From NCBI GenBank assembly GCA_028293565.1, contig JAQGON010000121.1:1-60216 (forward strand): a DNA stretch of 60,216 bases, written 5' to 3'. Positions within the stretch are counted from its first letter, which is position 1, and every line of letters begins with the position of its first letter. Below the pieces are notes generated by a model, which was not told the DNA's origin, did no database searches, and saw only the letters and a list, made by a program, of their open reading frames with translations. Source of the stretch: Verrucomicrobiota bacterium. GTDB taxonomy: Bacteria; Verrucomicrobiota; Verrucomicrobiia; Opitutales; Opitutaceae. The translations under genes and the position numbers were made by a program. This document shows, piece by piece, positions 6,873 through 15,818 of this stretch.

Positions 6873-9800
6873 TTATTTGAGGTCCGCCAAGGTCTTTTTG
6901 GCTTCGGCCGCCCGGTCGTCCTTCAAACCCAAGCCGATGGCGCGTTGGAGCGATTGCTTGGCGGCGGCGGTGTTCTTCAGCCGCGCCTGCGACATTCCGA
7001 GATAAAACAGGGTTTCAGCGTCGTCGGTCATCTTTGCGGCGCTTTCGCTCAAAAGTCCGGTGGCGCGCTGAAATTCCCCGCGCCGATAGACGATGATCCC
7101 AAGGGCCTTCGCCAGCTCGGCGTCGGTCGGCGCGCTTTCGCGGGCCTTCGTGGCGAGGTCATAGGCCTTCTGGTCGTCGCCGGAATTCTTGGCGTAGTAG
7201 ATGGCGAGATTCCGTTTTGCGGGAGTGAACTCCGGATATTTTTCCAGGGCTTTCTCGTAATCCTGTTTCGCCGCGCCGGCCTGCCCCTTGTGCTCGCTGA
7301 GTGCGGCGTGGGCCATCAGCGCCGGCACATTTGCGGGATCGGCTTTCAGGGTTTCGTCAATCTTGCTCGCGCCCGCCGGATCCGGCGCGGCGGCGAGAGC
7401 CATCAGGTCGAGCTGACGCTGGGCCTGCGCCGTGCGGGAAAACCCCGCCTTGCCAATGGCACTCCGCAACGCGGCCTCGGCATCGCTGATGCGGCCCACG
7501 CTGTAAGCTGCCTGGGCAAAATCAAACTGCACCTCGGGATTTTCGGACATCTTGCCCGCCGCTTCCTGAAGCAGGCTGGCCGCCCAGGTGAAGTCACCGG
7601 TTTGGAAGGCCAGCAACCCGAGGGCATAGGCGATGGTCTCGTCGAGCGGCGCGATTTTGCGCGCGGCCTTGGCGAGTTCGAACGCCTTGGCGGTTTCGTG
7701 GCGCGCGGAATAAATGCGCACGAGATTCCGCATGGCGGTGACGCTGGCCGGATTGATCTGCAGCGCGGCCTGGTTGGCGGCAATCGCCTTGTCGGTCGCG
7801 CCTTCGCGTTCGTAGACGGCGGCAAGGCGACTGAGGGCAATGGGGTCGTCCGGACGCTCGGCGACGACCTTCTCGAGCGCGGCGCGGTTCGCCTTGGTTT
7901 GATCGGTGGCGAGCGTTGCGAGGCTCTTCCGGGCTTCGGCGGCCCCGGGGAAATCGGCACCGAGCTTCAGCGCTTGTTCCAGCGAGGTCCGGGCTTCGGC
8001 CTCGTCGCCCATCATGTAATGGACCATGCCGAGGTGGTATTGAACCTCCGCAGATTCGGGAAGCTTCGCAGCGCTTTCTTCAAGCAGCTGGAGGGCGCGG
8101 GGGTATTGATGCTTGCGGTACAGGATCCATCCGAGGGTGTCCGCGCTGTGCGGCTCCTGCGGTAGAAGATCGCGCGCGCGCTGGGCGGCATCTAGGGCCT
8201 TGTCGATCTGGTCGAATTTTTCGGCATAAAGGTAGGCGACGTTGTTCAGCGCCGCGGTGAACTTGGGGTTGATCGCGAGCACCCGCTCATAGGCTTCGCG
8301 GGCCGCCGCGTAGTTTTTCGATTCGTCCTGCAGCACGCCGGTCAGCATCCAGGCCTGCGCGTCCTTGGGATTCTTGACCGTGAGCTCGCTCAGGTTGGCC
8401 AGCGCCTTCTGATGCTGGTTCGTGTTGAAGTACATGCTCGACAGCATGTAGTAGGCGGTCGGGGCTTCGGGCTGGGTCTGGATGGCGAGCTTGAGTTCCG
8501 CCTCGGCTTTTGGCGTGTCGTGCTGCGTGAGGTAAATGCGCGCCAGCAGCAGGTGCGGTCCGGCGAGCTTCGGGTATTTCGCGATCAGGGACTGTGCGCG
8601 GGTAATCGCGCTGGGAAAATTCCTTTCCGCAACATCCAGGCCGACCAACTGCTCGACAGCCTGCAGATAATTCGGCTCGAGGGTGAGGGCCCGCTCGAAT
8701 GCCGTCCGGGCGGCGGTCGGATTCTTCTGCTGCATGTAGACGAGCCCGGTCAGCAGCGAGGTTTGCGCCTGGTTCGGGAAGCGTTTTTCAAATTCGGTGT
8801 AGACCGCCAGCGCGTCATCGAAGTGGCCCTGGCCGCGGAAGGCGTCCGCCAGGAGGAGCCAGGCCTGGGCCAGATCGGGTCGCTGCTGGATCAGCTTTTT
8901 CATCGCGATGATCGTCGAGCTGAACTCGCCCTTCCGGTTGTTGAGGCTGGCGAGGAGGATCACTGCGTCGCTGAACGTGGGCGCCAGATTCGTGGCCTGA
9001 ATCAGGTTCGCCATCGCCTTGTCGAGGTCGTTGGAGGCGATGTTTGCCAGGGCCAGCTGGTGATAGGCCTGCGCGGCCTTCGGGTAGATGCGGAGCATCT
9101 TTTCGGTTTCGGCGATCGCCTTCGCGGTGTCGCCCTTGGCCAATGCGAGGCGGCCGCTGAGCAGCATCGCCTCGGGCTGCATCGAGTCGCGCTCGAGGAC
9201 TTTGTCGATCCACTTCGCCGCCTCGTCGTACTTTCCTTCGACGGCTGACAATTGCGCGAGAACGATCACGGCCGGGAGATAATCGGGCGTCTTCGAGACC
9301 ACGTCTTCGAGGAGCTTGCGGGCCCCGGCGCGGTCGCCGGTCTGGATCTTGAATTGCGCATACTGCAAATGGCGCGACGAACGCGGTGGGGAAAGCTGCG
9401 AGGCGGCGGCATAGGCCTGCTCGGCCCGGACCTTGTCGTTTTTGACGCGATAAAGGGCGGCGAGGGCGGTCTGGGTTTCGGCGGACTTGGGATCCAGCGC
9501 GAGCGCCCGGTTGAAATCCTCCTCCGCGCCGCTCAGATTCCGCTGCCGGAATTCGAGAATCCCGAGCGCGAGCAGTGCCGCTGCGGTTTGCTGCGAAGCC
9601 GCGGGGAGGGCCTTCAGCCGCGTCTTGGCGGCTTCGATGTCCTTCGGACTTTGCGCGGAATCGGCGAGAAGGAGAATCGCCTCGGGCTCTTCCGGCTTCC
9701 GCTCGAGCACGTAGGTTGCCTCGGCCCGTCCGTCGGCGATCTGGCCGAACGCAAAGTAGAGCTGTCCCAGTTTCAGGCGGACCTCGAGATTCTCCGGCTG

Positions 9801-10079
9801 GAGTTCCCGCGCCTTGACGAGGAAGGAATAGCTCCGGCTCAGCCGGCCCTGGTTGTAATAAAGGATTCCGAGCTTCGAGATCGCCTCGGGGTTGAACCCC
9901 TCGATCTGCAGCACGTTCTTGAACTCGATTTCCGCCTCGTCGTACCGGCCGGCCGCAAAATACTGGTTGGCCTGGGCGAGGACGCGGGCCTTTTTGGCCT
10001 CCGGCGAGCACCCGGAGAGGGCGAGCATCATGAAGCCGACGGCAAGAACGGTGAGGGCGGAACGAATGGGAGTGTGCAT
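6873..10079 (-). CDS. prsT: PEP-CTERM system TPR-repeat lipoprotein PrsT
   Basis: A 1068-residue lipoprotein. The signal peptide ends in a lipobox LALSGC with Cys24, followed by SPEAKK. The rest is an unbroken array of tetratricopeptide repeats, probably 25 or more, recognisable from repeated A..Y...G..DEA and P...A...LA patterns. This matches the very long TPR lipoprotein that accompanies exosortase/EPS loci. It is thought to scaffold envelope assembly, but its molecular role is not established. The start is taken at the ATG before the lipoprotein signal; an upstream in-frame extension of 40 codons is arginine/proline-rich and unlikely. It lies 220 bases downstream of the exosortase gene, on the same strand. 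Confidence 0.93.
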   Translation of the reverse strand: MHTPIRSALTVLAVGFMMLALSGCSPEAKKARVLAQANQYFAAGRYDEAEIEFKNVLQIEGFNPEAISKLGILYYNQGRLSRSYSFLVKARELQPENLEVRLKLGQLYFAFGQIADGRAEATYVLERKPEEPEAILLLADSAQSPKDIEAAKTRLKALPAASQQTAAALLALGILEFRQRNLSGAEEDFNRALALDPKSAETQTALAALYRVKNDKVRAEQAYAAASQLSPPRSSRHLQYAQFKIQTGDRAGARKLLEDVVSKTPDYLPAVIVLAQLSAVEGKYDEAAKWIDKVLERDSMQPEAMLLSGRLALAKGDTAKAIAETEKMLRIYPKAAQAYHQLALANIASNDLDKAMANLIQATNLAPTFSDAVILLASLNNRKGEFSSTIIAMKKLIQQRPDLAQAWLLLADAFRGQGHFDDALAVYTEFEKRFPNQAQTSLLTGLVYMQQKNPTAARTAFERALTLEPNYLQAVEQLVGLDVAERNFPSAITRAQSLIAKYPKLAGPHLLLARIYLTQHDTPKAEAELKLAIQTQPEAPTAYYMLSSMYFNTNQHQKALANLSELTVKNPKDAQAWMLTGVLQDESKNYAAAREAYERVLAINPKFTAALNNVAYLYAEKFDQIDKALDAAQRARDLLPQEPHSADTLGWILYRKHQYPRALQLLEESAAKLPESAEVQYHLGMVHYMMGDEAEARTSLEQALKLGADFPGAAEARKSLATLATDQTKANRAALEKVVAERPDDPIALSRLAAVYEREGATDKAIAANQAALQINPASVTAMRNLVRIYSARHETAKAFELAKAARKIAPLDETIAYALGLLAFQTGDFTWAASLLQEAAGKMSENPEVQFDFAQAAYSVGRISDAEAALRSAIGKAGFSRTAQAQRQLDLMALAAAPDPAGASKIDETLKADPANVPALMAHAALSEHKGQAGAAKQDYEKALEKYPEFTPAKRNLAIYYAKNSGDDQKAYDLATKARESAPTDAELAKALGIIVYRRGEFQRATGLLSESAAKMTDDAETLFYLGMSQARLKNTAAAKQSLQRAIGLGLKDDRAAEAKKTLADLK

Positions 10080-10299
10080 GTTTTTTCTGCGGAGCCGCAG
10101 TGGTGACGTGACAGAAGGGACTGGAGGGATGACCCAGCCGAAACGAATTGGGAAAAGAGGGAGGTAAAAACGCGCAACTCGGGGGGCGCGCGAGTTCATC
10201 CTAGGTTGGTTGGCCGCCGAAGGGGAGCAAGAGCGAACCCCGCGGATTCCGGAGGCGATGGCGCCGGCGACGGGTTGGCGGCATTATTCGTGAGAAGCC

Positions 10300-11220
10300 T
10301 TACCCCGATGAAGCCGTCGGGGGAGGCGCAGGGCGGGAAGATCCCTCCTGGCGCACGAGCCAGAAGAGCAGGAAAAAGAACGGAATCAGGGACAGCACGA
10401 AGAAGATCGGTCCGCCATGTCGATGGATGTACGAATCGATCATGTGCGGTCCGAACCGCACGCAGAGCTCGCCGATGACGAAGACCCGAAAGCCATTGCG
10501 CAGCAGCGCCAGCGGGATGACGGCGAGGGCCAGGATCCACCTCCGGGCCGGGGAGCGAAGGAAAAAATAGCCGGCGAGGATGCTCGTGATCAGCAGGGCG
10601 AGGCTCGAATGAATGCCGCTGCACTCCGGCGCCACCTGCAGGGTAATTCCGGGCAGCTGAAAAATGAGCCCGCGCGAAAAAACCGTGGTGCCAGCCAGCG
10701 CAAAATAAGCGCGCGCGGCGATGGCCGAGCCAATCTGGAGCATGCCTTCGACCCAATCGAGCGCCGCCACCGGCAGCGGGATCATAAAGGCCAAAAAACA
10801 GAGCGGAAAGAGAAGGAGGCGAAAGGTCGCGCGCCCGAGGTGCCAGGCAAGGGCCCCGGCCAGCATGCACAAGAAGGCGAGGGTGGTCACCGCCAGGATG
10901 TCTTCGGCCGCGAGGCGCGGGACCGTCCGCACGATCACAAGAGTCGAAAGGAGAATCGCGAATCCCGCCGCGAAAAGCGCGGCGGCCAGCCCCCGCCGGG
11001 GCGCCGTCGGCGGTGGCAGCGTCGCGCGAAGCTGCCAGACCAGATAGGCGCTGATGACCGGGATCAGCACGATATGGGAATAGAGTTCGTGACCGATCGA
11101 AAAACGGAGCAGCCGGTACAAGGGCACGGCGAACGCCGCCACGAGCACGGCGACCAGCACGATCAACCCGCGGGGGAAATTTGCGGGCGGCACGGCACCG
11201 CTCGGCGAACGCGCATGCAT
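10300..11220 (-). CDS. xrtC: Exosortase (VPDSG-CTERM type, EpsH/Xrt family)
   Basis: A 306-residue integral membrane cysteine transpeptidase/protease with about eight transmembrane helices. The catalytic triad motifs are all visible: PECSGIHSS (Cys200), LLRNGFRV (Arg241 or Arg245) and HRHGG (His266/268). It should cleave the VPDSG-like tails of the six target proteins in this window. The symbol reflects the family known as the VPDSG-specific exosortase C; the subfamily cannot be proven by eye. It begins 7 bases after the upstream beta-barrel gene, so the two are probably co-transcribed. ATG 11220 is preferred to a GTG at 11250 inside the preceding gene. No fused EpsI-type C-terminal domain is present. 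Confidence 0.92.
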   Translation of the reverse strand: MHARSPSGAVPPANFPRGLIVLVAVLVAAFAVPLYRLLRFSIGHELYSHIVLIPVISAYLVWQLRATLPPPTAPRRGLAAALFAAGFAILLSTLVIVRTVPRLAAEDILAVTTLAFLCMLAGALAWHLGRATFRLLLFPLCFLAFMIPLPVAALDWVEGMLQIGSAIAARAYFALAGTTVFSRGLIFQLPGITLQVAPECSGIHSSLALLITSILAGYFFLRSPARRWILALAVIPLALLRNGFRVFVIGELCVRFGPHMIDSYIHRHGGPIFFVLSLIPFFFLLFWLVRQEGSSRPAPPPTASSG

Positions 11221-11227
11221 CGGCCGG

Positions 11228-12544
11228 TCAAAAATGGTATTCGATTTCACAGCCGACCTGATGGCTCGTGAAATTGAATCCCGGCTGATCGGATGAATTG
11301 CGGGTCCGGTTATAAAGGACGCTGAACGTTCCCCGCCGGGCGAATGGCGTGCTCAGCCGCGCATGAAACGATTGCGTCGAGTCGTTCCGGAGATCGATCA
11401 CCGTCGTCGGGTGAAAGCTGACCGTCGTGAGCTGGCCAATGACGACGCCACTGGCGTTGACGATATCCACCGTGGAGAAGGTTGGAATGAATTCGGTGTG
11501 CGAGCCGGAGAAATGGGATTTCTGGCCGCCGAAGCCGGCGAGAAGCGTAAGACGCCCCAGCAGCCGCTGCTGCAGGTCCGCGCTCCAGCCCTTGTTCTCG
11601 GTCACGCTGTTCGTGAAATACGAAGGGGAGACCGACCGCTGCGCCCGAAGGGTGATCATCGTGCGCTCGAAAGGCTGGTACTGCACCGTGCCGTCGAACG
11701 TTGGCGTGTCCTGCGCGGGAATCCCGTTCTTCTTGATCTGCCGGTGCTCGCGTCCCGCCTGCACGCTGAGCGTGAGCTTGTCCGCGATCCGCCACCGTAC
11801 GCGCGCCGACGGTTCCGAATAAGTCATGTGCGCTCCTGGGTCGAAGTCCGTGTAGCCGATCCGGTAGCCGATGGAAAAATCCAGCCGCGACACGAAGCGG
11901 TAGGTCAGCCAATCCTGAGTCGACCAGTCGTAATAGTCCGGGGACTGATCGATGAATTGAAGGCTCTGGCTCCCGTTGAGCTCCAGCGAGAGATGATCCG
12001 TGAAGCGGTGGGACACGCTGAGGTGGGTGTCCGAGATTTGCTGGCTGGTCTGGCGCCCCGTCTCGATCCTGGGCGTGTTCGTCTTCACATAGGATTGGGA
12101 AATCTGCGCGAGCCAGTCACGGATCTCGGCCCCGCCGGCGATGCTCAAGTGCTGCTCGACCGAATTTTGAAACGCGCGATTGGTATAAACCATCCACGTC
12201 GGGGTATAGTCCATTGTCCAATTTCGCCCGAGGCTCGCGACGAACCCGACCGAGAATGAATTAATATAGGTGTTCGTCGCCCGTCCGGGCCGAACCAGGA
12301 TGCCGTCGCTGTAGACGAACTTGTCCGACGCATGGGGCGTTAGCTCCAAGGGACCCCAATGCAGGAGCGCCGGCGTCTCCACTCCGCCCATCCCGAGCGA
12401 GAAAACGCTCGATTGGGCGATGTCTCTTAGCGAGGCCGGCACGACCGGCGCGGCCGGGCTCGATTCGAACACCGGCTGGGCCTGCAGCAATGCGGTTCCA
12501 AGCCAGGCGCCGACGACGAGCCGGTAGATATAGCCAGTATTCAT
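11228..12544 (-). CDS. Outer-membrane beta-barrel protein of the exosortase/EPS locus
   Basis: A 438-residue protein with a signal peptide (residues 1-23, cut near LLQAQ). It then shows many alternating amphipathic strands rich in aromatic residues and ends in GCEIEYHF, a terminal-phenylalanine beta-signal for outer-membrane insertion. PEP-CTERM/EPS loci often carry an outer-membrane beta-barrel of this kind beside the exosortase. It could be a porin for polysaccharide or a structural protein. No Wza-type exporter occurs in this window, so it is a candidate outer-membrane exit for the polymer. The start is at the ATG before the signal sequence. It is immediately upstream of the exosortase and probably in the same operon. 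Confidence 0.85.
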   Translation of the reverse strand: MNTGYIYRLVVGAWLGTALLQAQPVFESSPAAPVVPASLRDIAQSSVFSLGMGGVETPALLHWGPLELTPHASDKFVYSDGILVRPGRATNTYINSFSVGFVASLGRNWTMDYTPTWMVYTNRAFQNSVEQHLSIAGGAEIRDWLAQISQSYVKTNTPRIETGRQTSQQISDTHLSVSHRFTDHLSLELNGSQSLQFIDQSPDYYDWSTQDWLTYRFVSRLDFSIGYRIGYTDFDPGAHMTYSEPSARVRWRIADKLTLSVQAGREHRQIKKNGIPAQDTPTFDGTVQYQPFERTMITLRAQRSVSPSYFTNSVTENKGWSADLQQRLLGRLTLLAGFGGQKSHFSGSHTEFIPTFSTVDIVNASGVVIGQLTTVSFHPTTVIDLRNDSTQSFHARLSTPFARRGTFSVLYNRTRNSSDQPGFNFTSHQVGCEIEYHF

Positions 12545-12762
12545 GGGAAGAAGCGGATCGTTGGAGGAAAGAGAGTGGAAGCTACCCCACATGCATCACA
12601 AATTCTCGGGTCAGGCGAGCCAACACAGGGCCGTCGACGGGGCATCGGCGCCAGCAGGGCGCAAGGTCAGACACGTTGAGCCAGAATGGGTTCGCATCCC
12701 GGGCAAAGTTTTTCTCCGCGAGGCGCCGAACGTCGGAAAACCGCGCGGACCTGAGCGCGCCT

Positions 12763-13440
12763 TCACTTCGGAAGGGCCGGCGAATTTGACCGGCGGCCCG
12801 AATTCAGGAGCAGTTCGAAAAGATACCCGACGGTTTCCTTGATGACGTCATCCGCGCGCTCGCTCGAATCCCACCACGATTCCGACTGGTAGCCCGGCGG
12901 CATCCATGCAATCACCCCGACCGCGGTGTCCGGTCCGAAGACCTTGGCGAAAACCAGCCGGCTGCGGCGCGCATGCGAGGAGCGGGTGTAGACATTGATG
13001 GCGGTCGGGTGGATTCCGCGCGCCTGCAGGGCGCGCCACGCCGCCGCCGCCATCTCAAAGGTCCGCTGCGACTCCTTGTTTCGAGTGGTGGCGCGAATCA
13101 CCTGGTCGCGCGGGATCCTGAGCCGGAGCATCTGCTCCTCGCCTTCCTGCGAATAATCCCAGCGTTTTTCGTCCCACGGTTTTCCGGTCAACCCGCCCGC
13201 CGAGACAATCACCTGATAACCTCCGGTGCGAAACTCCATGACGGCCGACTGGATGCCGGTGCCGTCAATCCAGCCCTCGACGACGAGGACTTCCGCCGGC
13301 AGCCGTTCGGTCTTTGAAAGAAACGGCTCGGCCTCGCACCACCAGAGCCCGCCCAATCCGCCGACGATCACGACGAGGCAGGCGGCGCCGAACCAAGTCG
13401 GCAGCCAGACCTTGCGTTGGGCGAAGAGAGGGAGGCGCAA
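12763..13440 (-). CDS. YdcF/ElyC/SanA-like (DUF218-type) membrane-anchored protein
   Basis: A 225-residue protein with one N-terminal transmembrane segment (about residues 14-33) followed by a soluble Rossmann-like domain. The motifs LPAEVLVVEGWI, VIVSAGG and TTRNKESQRTFEMA correspond to the usual DUF218 elements (a leading strand ending in a glycine-rich turn, and the S.nT.eN-like helix), but they are divergent. The family includes envelope proteins such as SanA and ElyC; its biochemical function is poorly defined. The only start that keeps the membrane anchor is a TTG at 13440, so the start is uncertain. It lies between the UDP-sugar dehydrogenase and the beta-barrel gene, on the same strand as both. 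Confidence 0.7.
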   Translation of the reverse strand: MRLPLFAQRKVWLPTWFGAACLVVIVGGLGGLWWCEAEPFLSKTERLPAEVLVVEGWIDGTGIQSAVMEFRTGGYQVIVSAGGLTGKPWDEKRWDYSQEGEEQMLRLRIPRDQVIRATTRNKESQRTFEMAAAAWRALQARGIHPTAINVYTRSSHARRSRLVFAKVFGPDTAVGVIAWMPPGYQSESWWDSSERADDVIKETVGYLFELLLNSGRRSNSPALPK

Positions 13441-13500
13441 AGTCGACGGCCGGCAAAGAGGGATTTTCTTGGCGCGGGACGATCCCCACGAGGCCCAAGC

Positions 13501-14805
13501 CTAGGCCTTCCAGACCTGGCCCGCCTTGGTCTTGATCGCGTTCATGGCGTTGCGCGTGTCGATGATGCACGGCGCCCAGTCGGCGAGTTCCTGATAGTTC
13601 ACGTTCGCGTGGTTCGTGGCGAGCAGGACCGCGTCGAATCCCTGAAGCGTCTCGCGATTCCATGCGACGGATTTCGTCCCGGCCCACTGCGGGTGTTCCC
13701 GGGTGAGCTTGATCACCGGAACGTAAGGGTCGTGGTAGGACACGTTCGCGCCGCGCTCCTTCAGCATCTCCATCAGGACATAGCTCGGCGACTCCCGGTC
13801 GTCGTCGACATTCGGCTTATAAGCCAGGCCGAGCACCAGGACTTTGCTGCCGTTGACCGGCTTGCGCTGCCGGTTCAGCGCCTCGGCGACCTTGTGCACG
13901 ACGTACTCGGGCATCGCGGTGTTGATCTCGCCGGCGAGCTCGATGAAGCGCGTGTGCTGGCCATATTCGCGGGCCTTCCAGGTAAGATAAAAGGGGTCGA
14001 TCGGAATGCAGTGACCGCCGAGGCCGGGGCCCGGATAAAACGGCATGAAGCCGAACGGCTTCGTCTTGGCGGCGTTGATCACTTCCCAAACGTCGATGCC
14101 CATGGCGGAATAAACCACCTTGAGCTCGTTCACCAATGCGATGTTCACGCCGCGAAAGGTGTTTTCGAGGAGCTTGGTCGCCTCCGCCACGCGGCACGAC
14201 GACACGGGCACGAGGGTTTTGATCGCCACCGAGTACAGCTCGATCGCTTTCCGCAGGCATTCCGGGGTGTAGCCGCCGACGACCTTGGGAATGGTGGCGA
14301 CGACGCTGCTCGGATTGCCCGGATCCTCGCGCTCGGGCGAGAAGGCGAGGTGAAAGTCCGTCCCGGCCTTCAGGCCCGAACCTGCCTCGATCACGCCGCG
14401 CAGATCCTCGTCCGTCGTTCCAGGATAGGTGGTCGACTCGAGCACGACCAGCGTGCCCTTCTGGAGATGCGGAGCCAGTGCCTTGCCCGTTTCCGTGATA
14501 TACGAAATGTCCGGCTCGCGGTTCTTGTTCAGCGGCGTCGGCACGCAGATGATCACGGCCGAAACCTCCTTGGCGCGGGAAAAATCGGTGCTCGCGGCGA
14601 AGGACTTGTTGCTCACGGCCGCCGCGATGGCGTCGGCGGAGATGTGCTTGATGTAGCTGCGGCCGGCATTCAGGGCCTCCACCTTCTTCAGATCGATGTC
14701 CAGGCCGAGGACCGAGGCGCCAGAACGGGCGAACTGGAGGGACAAGGGCAGGCCGACATAACCGAGACCGACAACGGCGATTCGCATAGGTGGGAATTTC
14801 TTCAT
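13501..14805 (-). CDS. wbpA: UDP-N-acetylglucosamine 6-dehydrogenase, WbpA type
   Basis: A 434-residue nucleotide-sugar dehydrogenase that would oxidise C6 of UDP-GlcNAc to the uronic acid with two NAD+. It has a Rossmann motif GLGYVGLP at residues 13-20, the conserved FSPEREDPGN segment typical of WbpA/WecC-like enzymes, and the catalytic Cys266 in GLGGHCIPIDPFYL. Length is normal for the family. With the wbpB, wbpE and wbpD homologues at 50.5-53.3 kb it completes the route to UDP-2,3-diacetamido-2,3-dideoxy-glucuronic acid. It sits 36 kb away from those genes, among sorting genes. An alternative ATG at 14787 would give a more typical N-terminus (MRIAVVGLG). Confidence 0.88.
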   Translation of the reverse strand: MKKFPPMRIAVVGLGYVGLPLSLQFARSGASVLGLDIDLKKVEALNAGRSYIKHISADAIAAAVSNKSFAASTDFSRAKEVSAVIICVPTPLNKNREPDISYITETGKALAPHLQKGTLVVLESTTYPGTTDEDLRGVIEAGSGLKAGTDFHLAFSPEREDPGNPSSVVATIPKVVGGYTPECLRKAIELYSVAIKTLVPVSSCRVAEATKLLENTFRGVNIALVNELKVVYSAMGIDVWEVINAAKTKPFGFMPFYPGPGLGGHCIPIDPFYLTWKAREYGQHTRFIELAGEINTAMPEYVVHKVAEALNRQRKPVNGSKVLVLGLAYKPNVDDDRESPSYVLMEMLKERGANVSYHDPYVPVIKLTREHPQWAGTKSVAWNRETLQGFDAVLLATNHANVNYQELADWAPCIIDTRNAMNAIKTKAGQVWKA

Positions 14806-14880
14806 TCTTTTTGGATGGATGTCACTAGGAAATTCCGGCCGGGGAACGGCTCGCCCGTCGGCCGCGGAATCCGGAAACGG

Positions 14881-14912
14881 AAAAGGGCGGGGCCAAAGAC
14901 CCCGCCCTTTTT
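14881..14912 (-). terminator. Bidirectional-looking hairpin terminator
   Basis: A GGGCGGGG / CCCCGCCC stem with a 7-base loop is flanked by AAAA on the left and TTTTT on the right. It lies 48 bases past the stop of the 14960-15319 gene, which it probably terminates. Confidence 0.85.
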
Positions 14913-14959
14913 GTATTCCCTACTGACTTATCAGAATGTGACTGACCAGCCAATGACGC

Positions 14960-15319
14960 TTAGCGCTTCTTGAAGAACAGACCAAGCAAGCAGCTCATCG
15001 CCAGCAGCGCGATCGTCGAAGTGTTTTCCGGCACCGTGACCGGCGGCGGAGCGATGGTCGCGCTGATCGTACGCCCCATCGCGAGACCCTGTTTGGAAAA
15101 AGCGGCGGTGTCGTAGTTCAGATGTTGGCTTTCGAAGGTCAACTCCGAGCTCTTCAGACCGGCCGCCGATGCAAACGCGGAATCGCCGAAGCTCAGCGCT
15201 TCGTGGCGGAAACTAGAGGCATACGCATTGGTGGTGACAGCGACAGAAACTAAGACCGCGACAGCGGCCAGTGAATTTTTGAGAGAGGAAAAAAACATGG
15301 AATTAAAAATAGATTTCAT
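14960..15319 (-). CDS. Small VPDSG-CTERM sorting-signal protein
   Basis: A 119-residue protein. A signal peptide covers about residues 1-35 (cleavage near AYASS). The mature ectodomain is only about 60 residues, and the tail is VPENTSTIALLAMSCLLGLFFKKR. The sorting motif is atypical: VPEN in place of VPDS. Its basic tail is KKR. No domain is recognisable; the short ectodomain contains serine, alanine and phenylalanine in a probably disordered stretch. It has a strong terminator downstream. Unlike four of its relatives it lacks a clear sigma-54 promoter. The ATG at 15319 is used; an in-frame TTG lies two codons earlier. Confidence 0.82.
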   Translation of the reverse strand: MKSIFNSMFFSSLKNSLAAVAVLVSVAVTTNAYASSFRHEALSFGDSAFASAAGLKSSELTFESQHLNYDTAAFSKQGLAMGRTISATIAPPPVTVPENTSTIALLAMSCLLGLFFKKR

Positions 15320-15581
15320 AGGCAATGGTGTTCGCGTTGATGGACCGAGGAACGCCGTGTCGGTTCGAGGTTTGCGATGCTTTAGATATAAGGGGTTGTG
15401 CCATATGCCGCTAAGGGGAATTTACCGATGCCTATAGAGCATGTGCTAAAGGGTTGTGGCGGTTCAGATTCCAAAGTGCCTAAAAGCCATCCGGATTCGG
15501 TTATAGATAAAATCGGACCCCCGAATGATCTGGGTATGGCAAGTGCTATAGAATGTGCGGATCGATTTATTGCGGAGATGG

Positions 15582-15716
15582 TTTGAACAGAAGAGAACGA
15601 AGGGAACGAAGCGGCTCCGGAGCAATCGGATCAAATGCCCTGGCTTGGCGCCAAGCTGGCACGGTCGATCGCATCCCGCGAACCCGCTCCGTTACCTTGT
15701 TTACCTTCTGTTCAAA
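15582..15716. repeat. Imperfect 33-bp inverted repeat (MITE/REP-like)
   Basis: The left arm 15582-15614, starting TTTGAACAGAAG, pairs with the right arm 15684-15716, ending CTTCTGTTCAAA, with about seven mismatches. The outer 12 bases are perfect. Between the arms lie about 69 bases with smaller palindromes. The arms carry tandem GAACGAAGG-like units, similar in style but not sequence to the repeat at 6772-6854. Confidence 0.75.
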
Positions 15717-15752
15717 AGACCGGCATCGGTTCACGATCCCACTGCTGCGCGC

Positions 15753-15776
15753 AAAAAAATACCCGCCAAGGCGGGT
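15753..15776 (-). terminator. Rho-independent terminator after VPDSG-CTERM gene
   Basis: On the minus strand, ACCCGCC and GGCGGGT form a 7-bp stem with a 2-base loop, followed by a run of seven U residues after one A. It is 43 bases past the stop of the 15819-16619 gene. Confidence 0.82.
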
Positions 15777-15818
15777 GACTCTTGCGAGCGAGAGGACAGG
15801 CGCGCGGTGCCCGTCTCT

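Larger units (their letters stand above)
15320..15818. other. Intergenic region between two VPDSG-CTERM genes
   Basis: About 500 bases with no convincing gene. It is relatively AT-rich up to 15560 and probably holds the promoter of the 14960-15319 gene, though no exact -24/-12 site is found. It contains an imperfect 33-bp inverted repeat (15582-15716) and the terminator of the 15819-16619 gene (15753-15776). Confidence 0.55.

Noticed and set aside
10196-10870. 224-codon minus-strand frame overlapping the exosortase
   Set aside because: It is a shadow frame of the exosortase gene, arginine/proline-rich with no membrane pattern.
15389-15404. Possible sigma-54 site before the 14960-15319 gene
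   Set aside because: TGGCAC is followed after 5 bases by CTTAT, with no GC at the -12 position.
15657-15672. TGGCACGGTCGATCGC as a plus-strand sigma-54 site
   Set aside because: The GG-to-GC distance is 13 and no plus-strand gene follows.
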